Source: JAGQOZ01 sp041399205 (GTDB lineage: Bacteria > Planctomycetota > Planctomycetia > Pirellulales > Pirellulaceae). Taken from it: a DNA stretch of 64,000 nt. Below, one piece after another: positions 40,882-47,960 of the stretch. Each line of letters begins with the position of its first letter. Within the stretch, counting starts at the first letter, position 1. The notes below the pieces were generated by a model. The model saw only the letters and a list, made by a program, of their open reading frames with translations, was not told the origin of the DNA and did no database searches. Position numbers and translations under genes: made by a program. The DNA lies in NCBI GenBank assembly GCA_041399205.1, contig JAWKTK010000007.1, positions 1-64,000 on the forward strand, read 5' to 3'.

Positions 40882-41163
40882 CGTGCTAATCATCGGTTTG
40901 TCCCGGCAATCCAAGGCCAACGAGAATTGCTATTTACGCCCTGCCCGTCCCAACCAACTTGTGGTCCGCAGCGCAAGACATCGTTGCTTGGCGGCGATCA
41001 TTCTGGACAACCGCGAAGTATGCAAACGCTTTTCAAGCCGTTGCGGCCGGTTCATGTCAGCTAGTCGGCTATAGTCATCAGATCTCGATCTGACACGTTT
41101 TTAACAGAATCCGCCACAAGTCAGAAATTCTTCCGTCGCAGGCAGCGTTTTCCGTACTGTGTT
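40882..41163 (+). other. Left boundary of the cassette array, no integrase
   Basis: About 280 bases with no supportable gene. If the array had a classical platform here, it should contain attI and a divergent integrase gene with Pc; neither can be seen. A short CAGAAATTCTTCCGTCGC stretch near 41130 is a faint match to the right end of the array's attC sites but lacks the rest. Confidence 0.45.
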
Positions 41164-41766
41164 TTGTGCCTTTTTCCTCATGATTTAGTGGCACTAGCAA
41201 AGCATTTGTATATAAACAAAAGCGTGGATCCACTCGACAAGCTTCGCGCTTTCCCGCCCGCACTTGACGACAACCTGGCATCCAGAAACATGTTGTCCGC
41301 CGCAGGTAAATCGTTGGCCAACCTTATCATCGAAAAATCGCCGACGATCCCATGGTACACCGACCTGCACCCGTTCTTTGCGCTGATCGAATCCACGATC
41401 CGTTCGCATCGCTGGCTCTGGTCCGATGTCGACGTCAATCGTGCGTTGCCGTTACCAGACGACACCTTCGATCCATACGTGGTCGACGGTAGCACCTTGT
41501 TTGACTTTGCTGCTGGCCGGCCGCAATTCAATTGGTCAGTCCTTTCGGCGCTCCCATTCGATGCTGACGTTGACCCGACGGCAATCCCGCGAGAAGCGGT
41601 TCCGTACGCTGACGGGAATCCTGATTTCTGGCACGGTTCGCCCCGCCCACGGTATACGGACGCGTTGTTTGAAATCGTCTGTTGGGATTCTTCCGCGACG
41701 CTACTGATTGGTACTGATGACCAACAAGTGCTCGACGCTTTCCACGCTGCATACCCCGGCGGTTGA
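41164..41766 (+). CDS. Cassette 1: hypothetical protein
   Basis: Open for 200 codons without interruption; the true start may be internal (GTG 41188 is in frame). Acidic, soluble-looking protein with no signal or membrane segment: DKLRAFPPALDDNLA, FFALIESTIRSHRWLWSDVD, RPQFNWSVLSALPFD, FWHGSPRPRYTDALFEIVCWD. It ends 36 bases before attC1. I recognise no family. As the left-most cassette it would be the most recently inserted, if the platform lay to its left. Confidence 0.65.
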   Translation: MCLFPHDLVALAKHLYINKSVDPLDKLRAFPPALDDNLASRNMLSAAGKSLANLIIEKSPTIPWYTDLHPFFALIESTIRSHRWLWSDVDVNRALPLPDDTFDPYVVDGSTLFDFAAGRPQFNWSVLSALPFDADVDPTAIPREAVPYADGNPDFWHGSPRPRYTDALFEIVCWDSSATLLIGTDDQQVLDAFHAAYPGG

Positions 41767-41801
41767 TCTCGATGTGGAAAATCGTTCGCGGGGCTAGCGG
41801 C

Positions 41802-41938
41802 GGACAACATGGTTTCGCTGAGGCCCTGCGGGCACACCTTCCATCTTTGGCAACGCGGGCTGGCCTTGGTATCATCTCTAGTAGTTCAGACGTCGTTCGC
41901 TTCGTTTAGGGCGGTGTCGTAAAAACCTTCCGTTAGCC
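41802..41938 (+). repeat. attC1
   Basis: R'' box GGACAAC (41802-41808), R' box GTTAGCC (41932-41938). The left arm is altered (GGTTTCGCTG instead of GGTTTTTACG) while the right arm CGTAAAAACC is intact, so its stem is weaker than the others. Confidence 0.85.
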
Positions 41939-41947
41939 GCTCCGAGA

Positions 41948-42265
41948 TGTATCCGTGCGAGTTGCTCCATTGATCTGCGGTTGCCCAGCAAGTTCAGCAG
42001 CAGCTTGACGCCTTGTACGCTGCCGGTGATCCAACGCCCGGCTCCGCGGCTCGATCAGGCTGGATTGCGTGACGGCGGCGAAATTGTTGTCGACTATCTT
42101 TTTCATGGCGAGGCTGGTGTCGCATTCGATCACTTGCTCTACATGATCAGCGAGCCCGACCTTGTGCTTTCGGCAGGCACCTACGCTGAACTGGCTCGTG
42201 CTGGCGAAATGCTGGAATTGCCGGAGGATGCATTGGCGTCGATCCGCAGGGCGGCGGGCGGCTAA
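41948..42265 (+). CDS. Cassette 2: MafI-like immunity protein (frameshift possible)
   Basis: The region downstream of a TTG at 41981 is open for 94 codons; ATG 41948 in another frame may be the true start. The C-terminal half, GEIVVDYLFHGEAGVAFDHL followed by LVLSAGTYAELARAGEMLEL, resembles MafI-family immunity proteins (a short helical protein with a GEyGlAle-like motif and a final helix pair). Those neutralise polymorphic toxins. No toxin is adjacent, so it would be an orphan immunity gene. The stop codon TAA is part of the attC2 R'' box. The family call is tentative. Confidence 0.5.
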   Translation, partial: CIRASCSIDLRLPSKFSSSLTPCTLPVIQRPAPRLDQAGLRDGGEIVVDYLFHGEAGVAFDHLLYMISEPDLVLSAGTYAELARAGEMLELPEDALASIRRAAGG

Positions 42266-42397
42266 CATGGTTTTTACGCTAGGCCTTCGTCACACCTTCC
42301 ATGTTTGGCAACGCGGGCTGGCATTGGTAGAATCTCTCGTAGTTTCAGACATCGTTCACTTCGTTTAGGGCGGTGTCGTAAAAACCTTCCGTTGTGT
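42260..42397 (+). repeat. attC2
   Basis: R'' GGCTAAC, R' GTTGTGT; arms GGTTTTTACG and CGTAAAAACC perfectly complementary. The TAA in R'' is the stop codon of cassette 2. Confidence 0.92.
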
Positions 42398-43099
42398 GTC
42401 CCGTCGCAGGTCAATCGTTGTCCGCACCGCAATCAGACCTTTGGATCGCATATCTCGAAGCCGAAAATCTGGCCTTCGATCCCAGCGCAATGACGCGTTG
42501 GAACGCTATCTGGAATCGTTCGCTGCCCTGCCCGTGGCCTCTCAGCACGAATGGTCGCTAAACCTCGCTTCCAGCATTGTCGATGATGGTGCCTCAACTC
42601 CGGTTCGGATGCCGCTGTTTCGTCGCGCCCATTCTGCCAGCCCTTGAGGCGGCAATCGCAATTCAAACTCCCGGTGCTGCACGTTGGCTCGCCGGGTTCG
42701 CACAGCACATCTACAAATGCGGCGACCTTAAATCTCGGCTCATAGACGGCTCGCTTACCGAACACTCCCTGCTTCTAACCGCAATTGAACATGACGCCAA
42801 CGATACAACCGCCCGACGCAAACTGCTCGATCTGTTGGTGCGGCGACTTTGAATTACACCCTTCACGAATTGCCGTCCGGCGTTTGTATGGCCACGATGG
42901 TGCAACTGTTGACCAATGCCGCGAGATGCTCGGCGAGTTGGACGATTTCACGCATGCGGAAATTCTAGGTGTCGCCGATGATTACTCGAACTTGGTCGCC
43001 AAATGCAAATTTCACTACAACGCTTACGCTGAATACCTGACCGACAGGCGTGGCGCATCCTGTTACGCAGACTATCTCTCACAAGGCAGCGACGCCTAA
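42396..43099 (+). CDS. Cassette 3: hypothetical protein (several frameshifts)
   Basis: Segments in successive frames: NDALERYLESFAALPVASQH, ILPALEAAIAIQTPGAARW, LAGFAQHIYKCGDLKSRL, TARRKLLDLLVRRLDYTLHE-like, then GHDGATVDQCREMLGELDDF and KCKFHYNAYAEYLTDRRG, ending at a TAA that belongs to the attC3 R'' box. Together about 230 residues of a soluble helical protein with at least three frame changes. The C-terminal half resembles uncharacterised bacterial proteins with the same LHELPSG...YGHDG layout, for which I know no function. Confidence 0.5.
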
Positions 43100-43230
43100 C
43101 ATGGTTTTTAAGCTAGGCCTTCGGCACACCTTCCATGTTTGGCAACGCGGGCTGGCATTGGTACAATCTTTCGTAGATTCGGCAACGTTCGCTTCGTTCA
43201 GGGCGGTGTCGCAAAAGCCTTCCGTTATGT
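43094..43230 (+). repeat. attC3
   Basis: R'' GCCTAAC is a perfect RYYYAAC; R' GTTATGT. Left arm GGTTTTTAAG, right arm CGCAAAAGCC. Confidence 0.92.
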
Positions 43231-43248
43231 GACGCAAGTTTTCCCCAG

Positions 43249-43715
43249 ATGGATAGCCCCACCCCGACGCACCAAAGGCAGCGATTGGTTCCAAACGCAA
43301 GCTAGCGCCTCCCCGCCTCGCTGGTTGGTTGTGCGTCGCAGGCTGCCTTTTTCACTGCCTTGCTCCTGTGCTTGAACGTCATCGGTTGCTGTCTTCACCT
43401 TTACACTTGCATCGGCCCGAGCGACCTAATCTTGAGAAGTGGTATCGGCGTCTTGCACACCGCAATTGCACCACATCAAGACATGACCGCATTGACCAAC
43501 GACCCAATGTTTGAGTCGCTTGGTGGGCTTCCAGATATTGGCACACGGATCTCCTGAAACTGGGGCCTTTTCACCTGATTGCTGAGCCACCCGTTGAATC
43601 ATTTCAACCATTTCGGTTCGATTTCGTTTCTGATGCCGAGTACACCACCGCCGTCGAATTCCCAATGCTGGTCATGATTGCGGCATTTGGCTCACTGGAG
43701 CTGGCTGCTGCTTAG
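43249..43715 (+). CDS. Cassette 4: small membrane or secreted protein (frameshifted)
   Basis: From ATG 43249 a short polar start (MDSPTPTHQRQ) leads, after a frame change, to a hydrophobic helix LLLCLNVIGCCLHLYTCIG, then LRSGIGVLHTAIAPHQDM, and, after another frame change near 43540, LLKLGPFHLIAEPPVESF to the final LVMIAAFGSLELAAA. About 155 residues with one or two membrane segments. Stop TAG is 14 bases before attC4. No family recognised. Confidence 0.5.
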
Positions 43716-43728
43716 GCGTCGCCGCGTC

Positions 43729-43867
43729 GCATAACATGGTTCTTACACAGAGGCCCTTCGGGCACACCTTCTTTGTTTGGCGACGCGGGTTGACCTTGGT
43801 ACAATTTCTCGTAGTTCATGCAGCGTCCGCTTCGTTCAGGCGGTGTCGCAAAAACCTTCCGTTATGT
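43729..43867 (+). repeat. attC4
   Basis: R'' GCATAAC, R' GTTATGT; left arm GGTTCTTACA, right arm CGCAAAAACC. R' contains an ATG used by cassette 5. Confidence 0.88.
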
Positions 43868-44361
43868 GCCCTAGATTTCCGATGCAGTTCGACGATCCAA
43901 GCTGGCTCGAAGCCGTTCGGTTAACTCACAGATTCTTCCCAGAGTCCAGAGGCTACATACACTCGCCTGCTGGCTTCAAACTCGACACTGTTTACGAGGT
44001 GCTCCGTAGTGCGTCTCAGATTTGGAACGCCATTTGTACGACGTCAATCTCGAAGATTTGGACCTATACAATCTGGATCATGGACACAGCTTCGTTTTCA
44101 CCACACGGACGCACTTGTGTTGTGCCCGAATGCGAGTATGCTGAACGCGTTCCGTTCGTTTGCGACTTCAAACGCGTTGTTGAGCGTATCAACGAGGGCA
44201 TTCCTGCTCAATGGCCGGATGGGTTACCGGACAACTCTGTCGTGTTCAGTGGTGGCGATGCATTTATTGTATTTGAGTCTGGCCAGGCGCTCTGGCCGAT
44301 CATCACGAAGGGTGTCTGCTGGGCGCTCAATCAATGCGTTAACGTAGCGCGACGCTGGTAA
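43864..44361 (+). CDS. Cassette 5: hypothetical protein
   Basis: ATG 43864 lies inside the attC4 R' box (GTTATG) and the stop TAA at 44359-44361 lies inside the attC5 R'' box, so the gene fills the cassette exactly. Translation: MCPRFPMQFDDPSWLEAVRL, RLTHRFFPESRGYIHSPAG, then CDFKRVVERINEGIPAQW and FSGGDAFIVFESGQALWPI. In the middle (about 44030-44130) the alternative frame LYDVNLEDLDLYNLDHGHSF looks more protein-like, so two compensating frameshifts are likely. Soluble, about 165 residues; no family recognised. Confidence 0.55.
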   Translation: MCPRFPMQFDDPSWLEAVRLTHRFFPESRGYIHSPAGFKLDTVYEVLRSASQIWNAICTTSISKIWTYTIWIMDTASFSPHGRTCVVPECEYAERVPFVCDFKRVVERINEGIPAQWPDGLPDNSVVFSGGDAFIVFESGQALWPIITKGVCWALNQCVNVARRW

Positions 44362-44494
44362 CATGGTTTTTACGCTAGTAGGCCTTCGGCACACCGCTCT
44401 CGTTTGTTCAAGCCGCCATCCGGTGGTAGAATCTCTTGTAGTTCTGGCATCGTTCGATTCGTTTAGGGCTGGTCGTAAAAATCTTCCGTTGTGC
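44356..44494 (+). repeat. attC5
   Basis: R'' TGGTAAC, R' GTTGTGC; left arm GGTTTTTACG, right arm CGTAAAAATC. The middle part diverges most from the other copies. Confidence 0.85.
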
Positions 44495-44959
44495 ACTGAG
44501 ATCATTGGTGCACGAGCTTCATCCCAATCTGCTTTCTGGCTCGGCCACGCGTTTGACGTTCGCAGGCCTCGTCCGTTGTTCGACGTCGGCATCACCGCTG
44601 TTGTTGACGTCGCCTTTGAGGAACCACCCGCTCAACTTCCGCGGCAATTGCTCTACCTCCGCTTTCCGCTCAATGACGGTGGCGGCAATGATCCGGCCGT
44701 TCTTCGGTTTGCGGTTCAATCGCTCGTCGACTTGCTCCACTCGGAAACTCGCACCATGGTTGCCTGTTCCGCCTGGCATTATCGCGCGTTCGCCGACAAT
44801 TGCGGCCTATGCGGCGCCGCATGCCATCTCGATATTACACCCGAACTTGCACTCGAACGTATCGCTGCAATCAAATCACTGGAGATCAAGGGCCAACTAT
44901 GGTCTGATGTGGCTAGAGTTTTCCCCAGCGTACGGCGGCCAACATGGTTTTTACGCTAG
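44489..44959 (+). CDS. Cassette 6: dual-specificity protein phosphatase (frameshifted at the catalytic loop)
   Basis: Cysteine phosphatase of the DSP fold: FWLGHAFDVRRPRPLFDVGI, TAVVDVAFEEPPAQLPRQL, LYLRFPLNDGGGNDPAVL, then TMVACSA, where the frame changes and the next frame supplies GIIARSPTIAAYAAPHA. Joined, this is the CSAGxxRSPTIAA P-loop (C-x5/6-R); the exact loop cannot be read because bases seem wrong there. Original frame then resumes with LALERIAAIKSLEIKGQLWS. About 155 residues. A TTG start would lie in the attC5 R' box; the stop TAG is supplied by attC6, adding a TWFLR tail. Family is clear; substrate unknown. Confidence 0.75.
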   Translation: MCTEIIGARASSQSAFWLGHAFDVRRPRPLFDVGITAVVDVAFEEPPAQLPRQLLYLRFPLNDGGGNDPAVLRFAVQSLVDLLHSETRTMVACSAWHYRAFADNCGLCGAACHLDITPELALERIAAIKSLEIKGQLWSDVARVFPSVRRPTWFLR

Positions 44960-45075
44960 GCCTTCGTGACACCTTCCATGTTTGGCAACGCGGGCTGGCA
45001 TTGGTAGAATCTCTCGTAGTTCAGGCATCGTTCCTTCCGTTTAGAAGACGGTGTCGTAAAAACCTTTCGTTGGAC
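44937..45075 (+). repeat. attC6
   Basis: R'' GGCCAAC, R' GTTGGAC (perfect GTTRRRY); arms GGTTTTTACG and CGTAAAAACC. Its GCTAG supplies the stop of cassette 6. Confidence 0.93.
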
Positions 45076-45093
45076 GGCAAAACCGAATAATTC

Positions 45094-45475
45094 GATGCCT
45101 CAATCGCCGTACGATTCCGGCTCCTTTGCTCGAGAATTTTCCTGCGATTCGCGACTCGCTCAATACGGCCTCTGATCGTCGCTTCGATCCGATCGACTAC
45201 GCGCGCCAAGGTTTCCGCCTTACATCCGCCGCTGACACGTGGGCAATCAACCATCAACGTTTCATCGCTGAACGTTGTGCTGGCGAACTATCGGATGATT
45301 CGTTGACTTGGCACGAATCGACCGCTCCAGCAGCGCTGCGTTTGCGTGCCTTGCGCTCGGTTACCTGCTTGGGCTATACCAGACTGAACGCATTTCCTAC
45401 CTGCAATTCGAAACCGCCGATGCCCAACTGCCCGGATTCATGTATTCACACTCGCCCGTATTTGAGACATTTTAG
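45094..45475 (+). CDS. Cassette 7: hypothetical protein (frameshifted)
   Basis: ATG 45094 opens MPQSPYDSGSFAREF; the central frame reads LTSAADTWAINHQRFIAERC, AGELSDDSLTWHESTAPAAL, and after a frame change near 45340 ends LALGYLLGLYQTERISYLQF, ADAQLPGFMYSHSPVFETF. About 125 residues; the LALGYLLGLY piece may be a short membrane or buried helix. Stop TAG is 15 bases before attC7. No family recognised. Confidence 0.5.
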
Positions 45476-45489
45476 GCGATTCAACTGCC

Positions 45490-45626
45490 GCACAACATGA
45501 TTTTTACGCAGAGGCCTGCGGCACACTTCCATCTTTGTCAACGCTGGCTGACCTTGGTAGAATCCTCCGTAGTTCAGACATCGCTCACTTCGTTCAGGGC
45601 GGTGTCGTAAAAACCTTCCGTTGGCA
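45490..45626 (+). repeat. attC7
   Basis: R'' GCACAAC, R' GTTGGCA; left arm GATTTTTACG, right arm CGTAAAAACC. Confidence 0.9.
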
Positions 45627-45643
45627 GACACGGGCTAAACCAA

Positions 45644-45836
45644 ATGTCCCATATCAATCGACCTTGATGACGAACAATCGAAACGCCTCGAAAGAGCGTG
45701 CTCGAGAACAGCGTTGATCCACGCAAGCTGGCAATGGCGGCGGTCAACGATTTGTTGGCTCGGCCTGCCGTCGACTTTCAGCGCGGCGACGACCGTTCTC
45801 AGTAAGAACCGCGAACTCTATCGGCGTTTGGGTTAA
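45644..45836 (+). CDS. Cassette 8, gene 1: antitoxin of a Doc-type module (frameshifted)
   Basis: Small acidic protein upstream of the toxin: MSHxxIDLDDEQSKRLE, then NSVDPRKLAMAAVNDLLARP, ending AATTVLSKNRELYRRLG. The last part is the typical C-terminus of antitoxins that pair with Doc/Fic death-on-curing toxins. Three frames are needed over about 63 codons. The stop TAA overlaps the toxin ATG (TAATG), a tight coupling typical of toxin-antitoxin operons. Confidence 0.65.
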
Positions 45837-46225
45837 TGCGTTATCTCACGCTTTCAGAAGTACTCGAATTGCACCGACTCGTCATTGAACTGACTGGTGG
45901 TGGTGCGGGTGTCACGAGATTCAGGCGTCGAGTCGGCTGTTGTCCAACCACAAATGACGTTTGGTGCTGAAGAACTCTATTCGACACTGATCGACAAAGC
46001 AGCTGCGTTGTTTCGTTGGTGCTGAATCACCCATTCGTCGATGGCAACAAACAGGTGGGCATGCGGCAATGGAGACGTTCCTCATTCTCAACGGCCACCA
46101 ACTTGACGCAGATGTTGATGATGCCGAGCAGCTATTCCTTAAACTTGCTGCGGCTGAGGTCGAACGCTCGGAATTGATTGACTGGATCACCGCCAACCTG
46201 ATTAGAGAGAAATGGATATGCTTAA
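45836..46225 (+). CDS. doc: Cassette 8, gene 2: Doc (death-on-curing) toxin, Fic fold (frameshifted)
   Basis: Doc proteins are Fic-fold kinases that inactivate EF-Tu. Reading across frames: MRYLTLSEVLELHRLVIELT, GGGAGV, RDSGVESAVVQPQMTFGAEE, LYSTLIDKAAAL, then the catalytic LNHPFVDGNKQVG (HPFxDGNKR signature; here Q replaces the usual R), then HAAMETFLILNGHQLDADVD, DDAEQLFLKLAAAEVERSEL and IDWITANLI. Three to four frame changes are needed, so it is either error-ridden or inactive. Doc modules are common in chromosomal integron arrays, where they are thought to stabilise cassettes. The end is approximate. Confidence 0.82.
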
Positions 46226-46241
46226 CTCGCAGTTTGGTGTC

Positions 46242-46371
46242 TGCCAACGTTACGCGAAGCCTGCGGCACACGTTCGATGTTTTGGCAACGATCGCTGGCT
46301 GGTACAATCTCTCGTGGTACAGGCATCGCGCGCTTCGTATAGGGCGGTGCCGTAAGAATCTTCCGTTTTCC
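46242..46371 (+). repeat. attC8, degenerate
   Basis: Left end GCCAACGTTACGCG lacks about six bases of the usual left arm; right end CCGTAAGAATCTTCCGTT is recognisable. The interior (TTTGGCAACGATCGCTGGCTG, in two parts) matches attC9. Confidence 0.75.
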
Positions 46372-46388
46372 GCTCCGAGCCGCCACTT

Positions 46389-46842
46389 ATGGTACGTTTT
46401 CTTGCATTGCTCGCAGTGTCCGTTGTAACCTCAGCCGGTTGTTTACACATGTCTGATGACGCAAATACATTTCGCTACTTTTCGGAATCCGACGACCGTG
46501 ACAATCTGGAACGCCAAATCGCAATGACTCCGCAAACTCTTGGGCACCTTAGCAACTACGGCGTTACAAGCGACACCGACTTGCTTATCGTTGGAGTACT
46601 TTTTCTACACAAACTCTGATTCCTCGGCTGCCACTCTTTCGCAAGCGTTACGCGATCTCGGCTACACGGCTGAACATGGGCCGGCAGCTTCCGATGCTTC
46701 GATTTTTGTCGTCACCGGGTGGACATCAAAAATGCCGATGGACGAATCGACAGTCGTGGGCTGGACCCGGCAGATGTGTAACTTGGTTTCGCAAACGACG
46801 CTGAATTTGATGGCTGGGGCACGAATCCGTCACCAGGATTAA
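46389..46842 (+). CDS. Cassette 9: RraB-like protein with lipoprotein signal (frameshifted)
   Basis: ATG 46389 gives MVRFLALLAVSVVTSAGC, a lipoprotein signal with Cys18, then RYFSESDDRDNLERQIAM, NYGVTSDTDL, and after a frame change LEYFFYTNSDSSAATLSQAL, IFVVTGWTSKMPMDESTVV, GWTRQMCNL. One more change gives GFANDAEFDGWGTNPS. The VTGWT...MCxL...EFDGWGT pattern is that of RraB-type (ribonuclease E inhibitor) domains. A lipid-anchored, extracytoplasmic RraB domain cannot act on RNase E, so another role is likely. About 150 residues. Confidence 0.72.
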
Positions 46843-46865
46843 ATGGGCGACTCACGGGCGCTTTC

Positions 46866-46999
46866 TTCATGTTCTTTTTACGCAGGAGCCTTCTTCGGCA
46901 CACGTTCGATGTTTGGCAACGATCGCTGGCCTTGGTACAATCTCTCGTAGTACAGACATCGTCCGCTTCGTTCAGGGTGGTGTCGTAAAAACCTTCGAC
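46866..46999 (+). repeat. attC9, degenerate ends
   Basis: Left box is TTCATGTTC rather than an AAC site; arms CTTTTTACG and CGTAAAAACC remain. At the right end CCTTCGACTC looks like CCTTC-CGTT-GACTC with CGTT deleted, removing the cleavage core. Confidence 0.75.
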
Positions 47000-47012
47000 T
47001 CAATTCAATCTA

Positions 47013-47960
47013 ATGGAAGACTCGTTCTCACGAATCCCTGATGCCATCGTCGTTCGCGAGGGTTTGCCGCGTCCGAAGTGGGACGTCATTTACGGTTGGG
47101 CGGAGGCTAACGTTGCCCCAGAGTCACTTGACGAATCATGGACGCAAATCGCGCGTGACTGGCTCACTCGTCTTGCCGATTCACTGCCGCGCGGTTACAC
47201 GCTACATGAATCACCCGAATTCCTGCTCCTCGCAGCGGACAAATCGCTCGGCCAAAGGATTCTCTCATTTTCGGAGCGTGCTCGACGCGTCATCCTTAAA
47301 ACGCTCTACGGTGTTGCCAGCGATCAAGGGTTCGGCAAACACGTTGTCCTACTGTTTGCTGACACTGACAGCTACTACGACTACATCACCGACTTCTACC
47401 CGGACGAGGGCGAATTCGCCCTGTCTGGCGGAATGTTTCTAGACGTTGGATACGGACACTTTGCAATATGTCCTGCATATAGCGACGACTACGAGCGGGT
47501 TATCGCTCACGAGCTGAACCACGCTTTGTTACGTCATTTACCGTTGCCGCTTTGGCTGAACGAAGGTGTAACACAGGTCATCGAGGACGTAGTGGTGGAT
47601 TCATCCTATTTCATGGTGGATCATGATACACTACGCCGTCACCGAACCTACTGGAATCCCCAGACGATTGACGAGTTCTGGTCGGGCAACTCATTTTATT
47701 CTCCAGACGACGGGCAAGAACTCAGCTATCACTTATCACAGGTTCTTTTTCGCAACTTGATGTCGGACTTCCCCAAGGCAGTCAACGATATTCTCAACAA
47801 TGCACACTTCACTGACGCTGGCAACTCCGCGTTCCTGAATTCATGCAACGTTTCTCTCGCGGATCGGGCTGCTCAGTTCTTGGGCGACGGCAATTGGGCA
47901 CCTCGCGATGATTACACTGTCTCTGATGAGCAGGGGCGCCTAACACGGTTCTTACGCTAG
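47013..47960 (+). CDS. Cassette 10: gluzincin zinc peptidase (peptidase MA-like)
   Basis: Uninterrupted 315-codon gene, the longest in the array. The zinc site is VIAHELNHALLRHL (HExxH; read HELNH), with the distal ligand in PLWLNEGVTQVIE; this HELNHALL...WLNEG pair is typical of peptidase MA-like (gluzincin) domains. No signal peptide, so probably cytoplasmic. N-terminal 120 residues (DVIYGWAEANVAPESLDE, LLAADKSLGQRILSF) are unrecognised. The stop TAG is inside attC10, giving a C-terminal LTRFLR encoded by the recombination site. It may be a regulatory protease; substrate unknown. Confidence 0.82.
   Translation: MEDSFSRIPDAIVVREGLPRPKWDVIYGWAEANVAPESLDESWTQIARDWLTRLADSLPRGYTLHESPEFLLLAADKSLGQRILSFSERARRVILKTLYGVASDQGFGKHVVLLFADTDSYYDYITDFYPDEGEFALSGGMFLDVGYGHFAICPAYSDDYERVIAHELNHALLRHLPLPLWLNEGVTQVIEDVVVDSSYFMVDHDTLRRHRTYWNPQTIDEFWSGNSFYSPDDGQELSYHLSQVLFRNLMSDFPKAVNDILNNAHFTDAGNSAFLNSCNVSLADRAAQFLGDGNWAPRDDYTVSDEQGRLTRFLR

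Noticed and set aside
41105..41140. Possible attI or degenerate attC before cassette 1
   Set aside because: Only TTCCGTC and an AAATTC-like run match; no left box and no arms.
43729..44960. Open frames that start inside attC sites and translate to MVFTLGLRHTFHVWQRG-like peptides in several copies
   Set aside because: They are the attC repeat itself read in one frame. The LRHTF part looks like a tyrosine-recombinase box by chance but has no recombinase around it.
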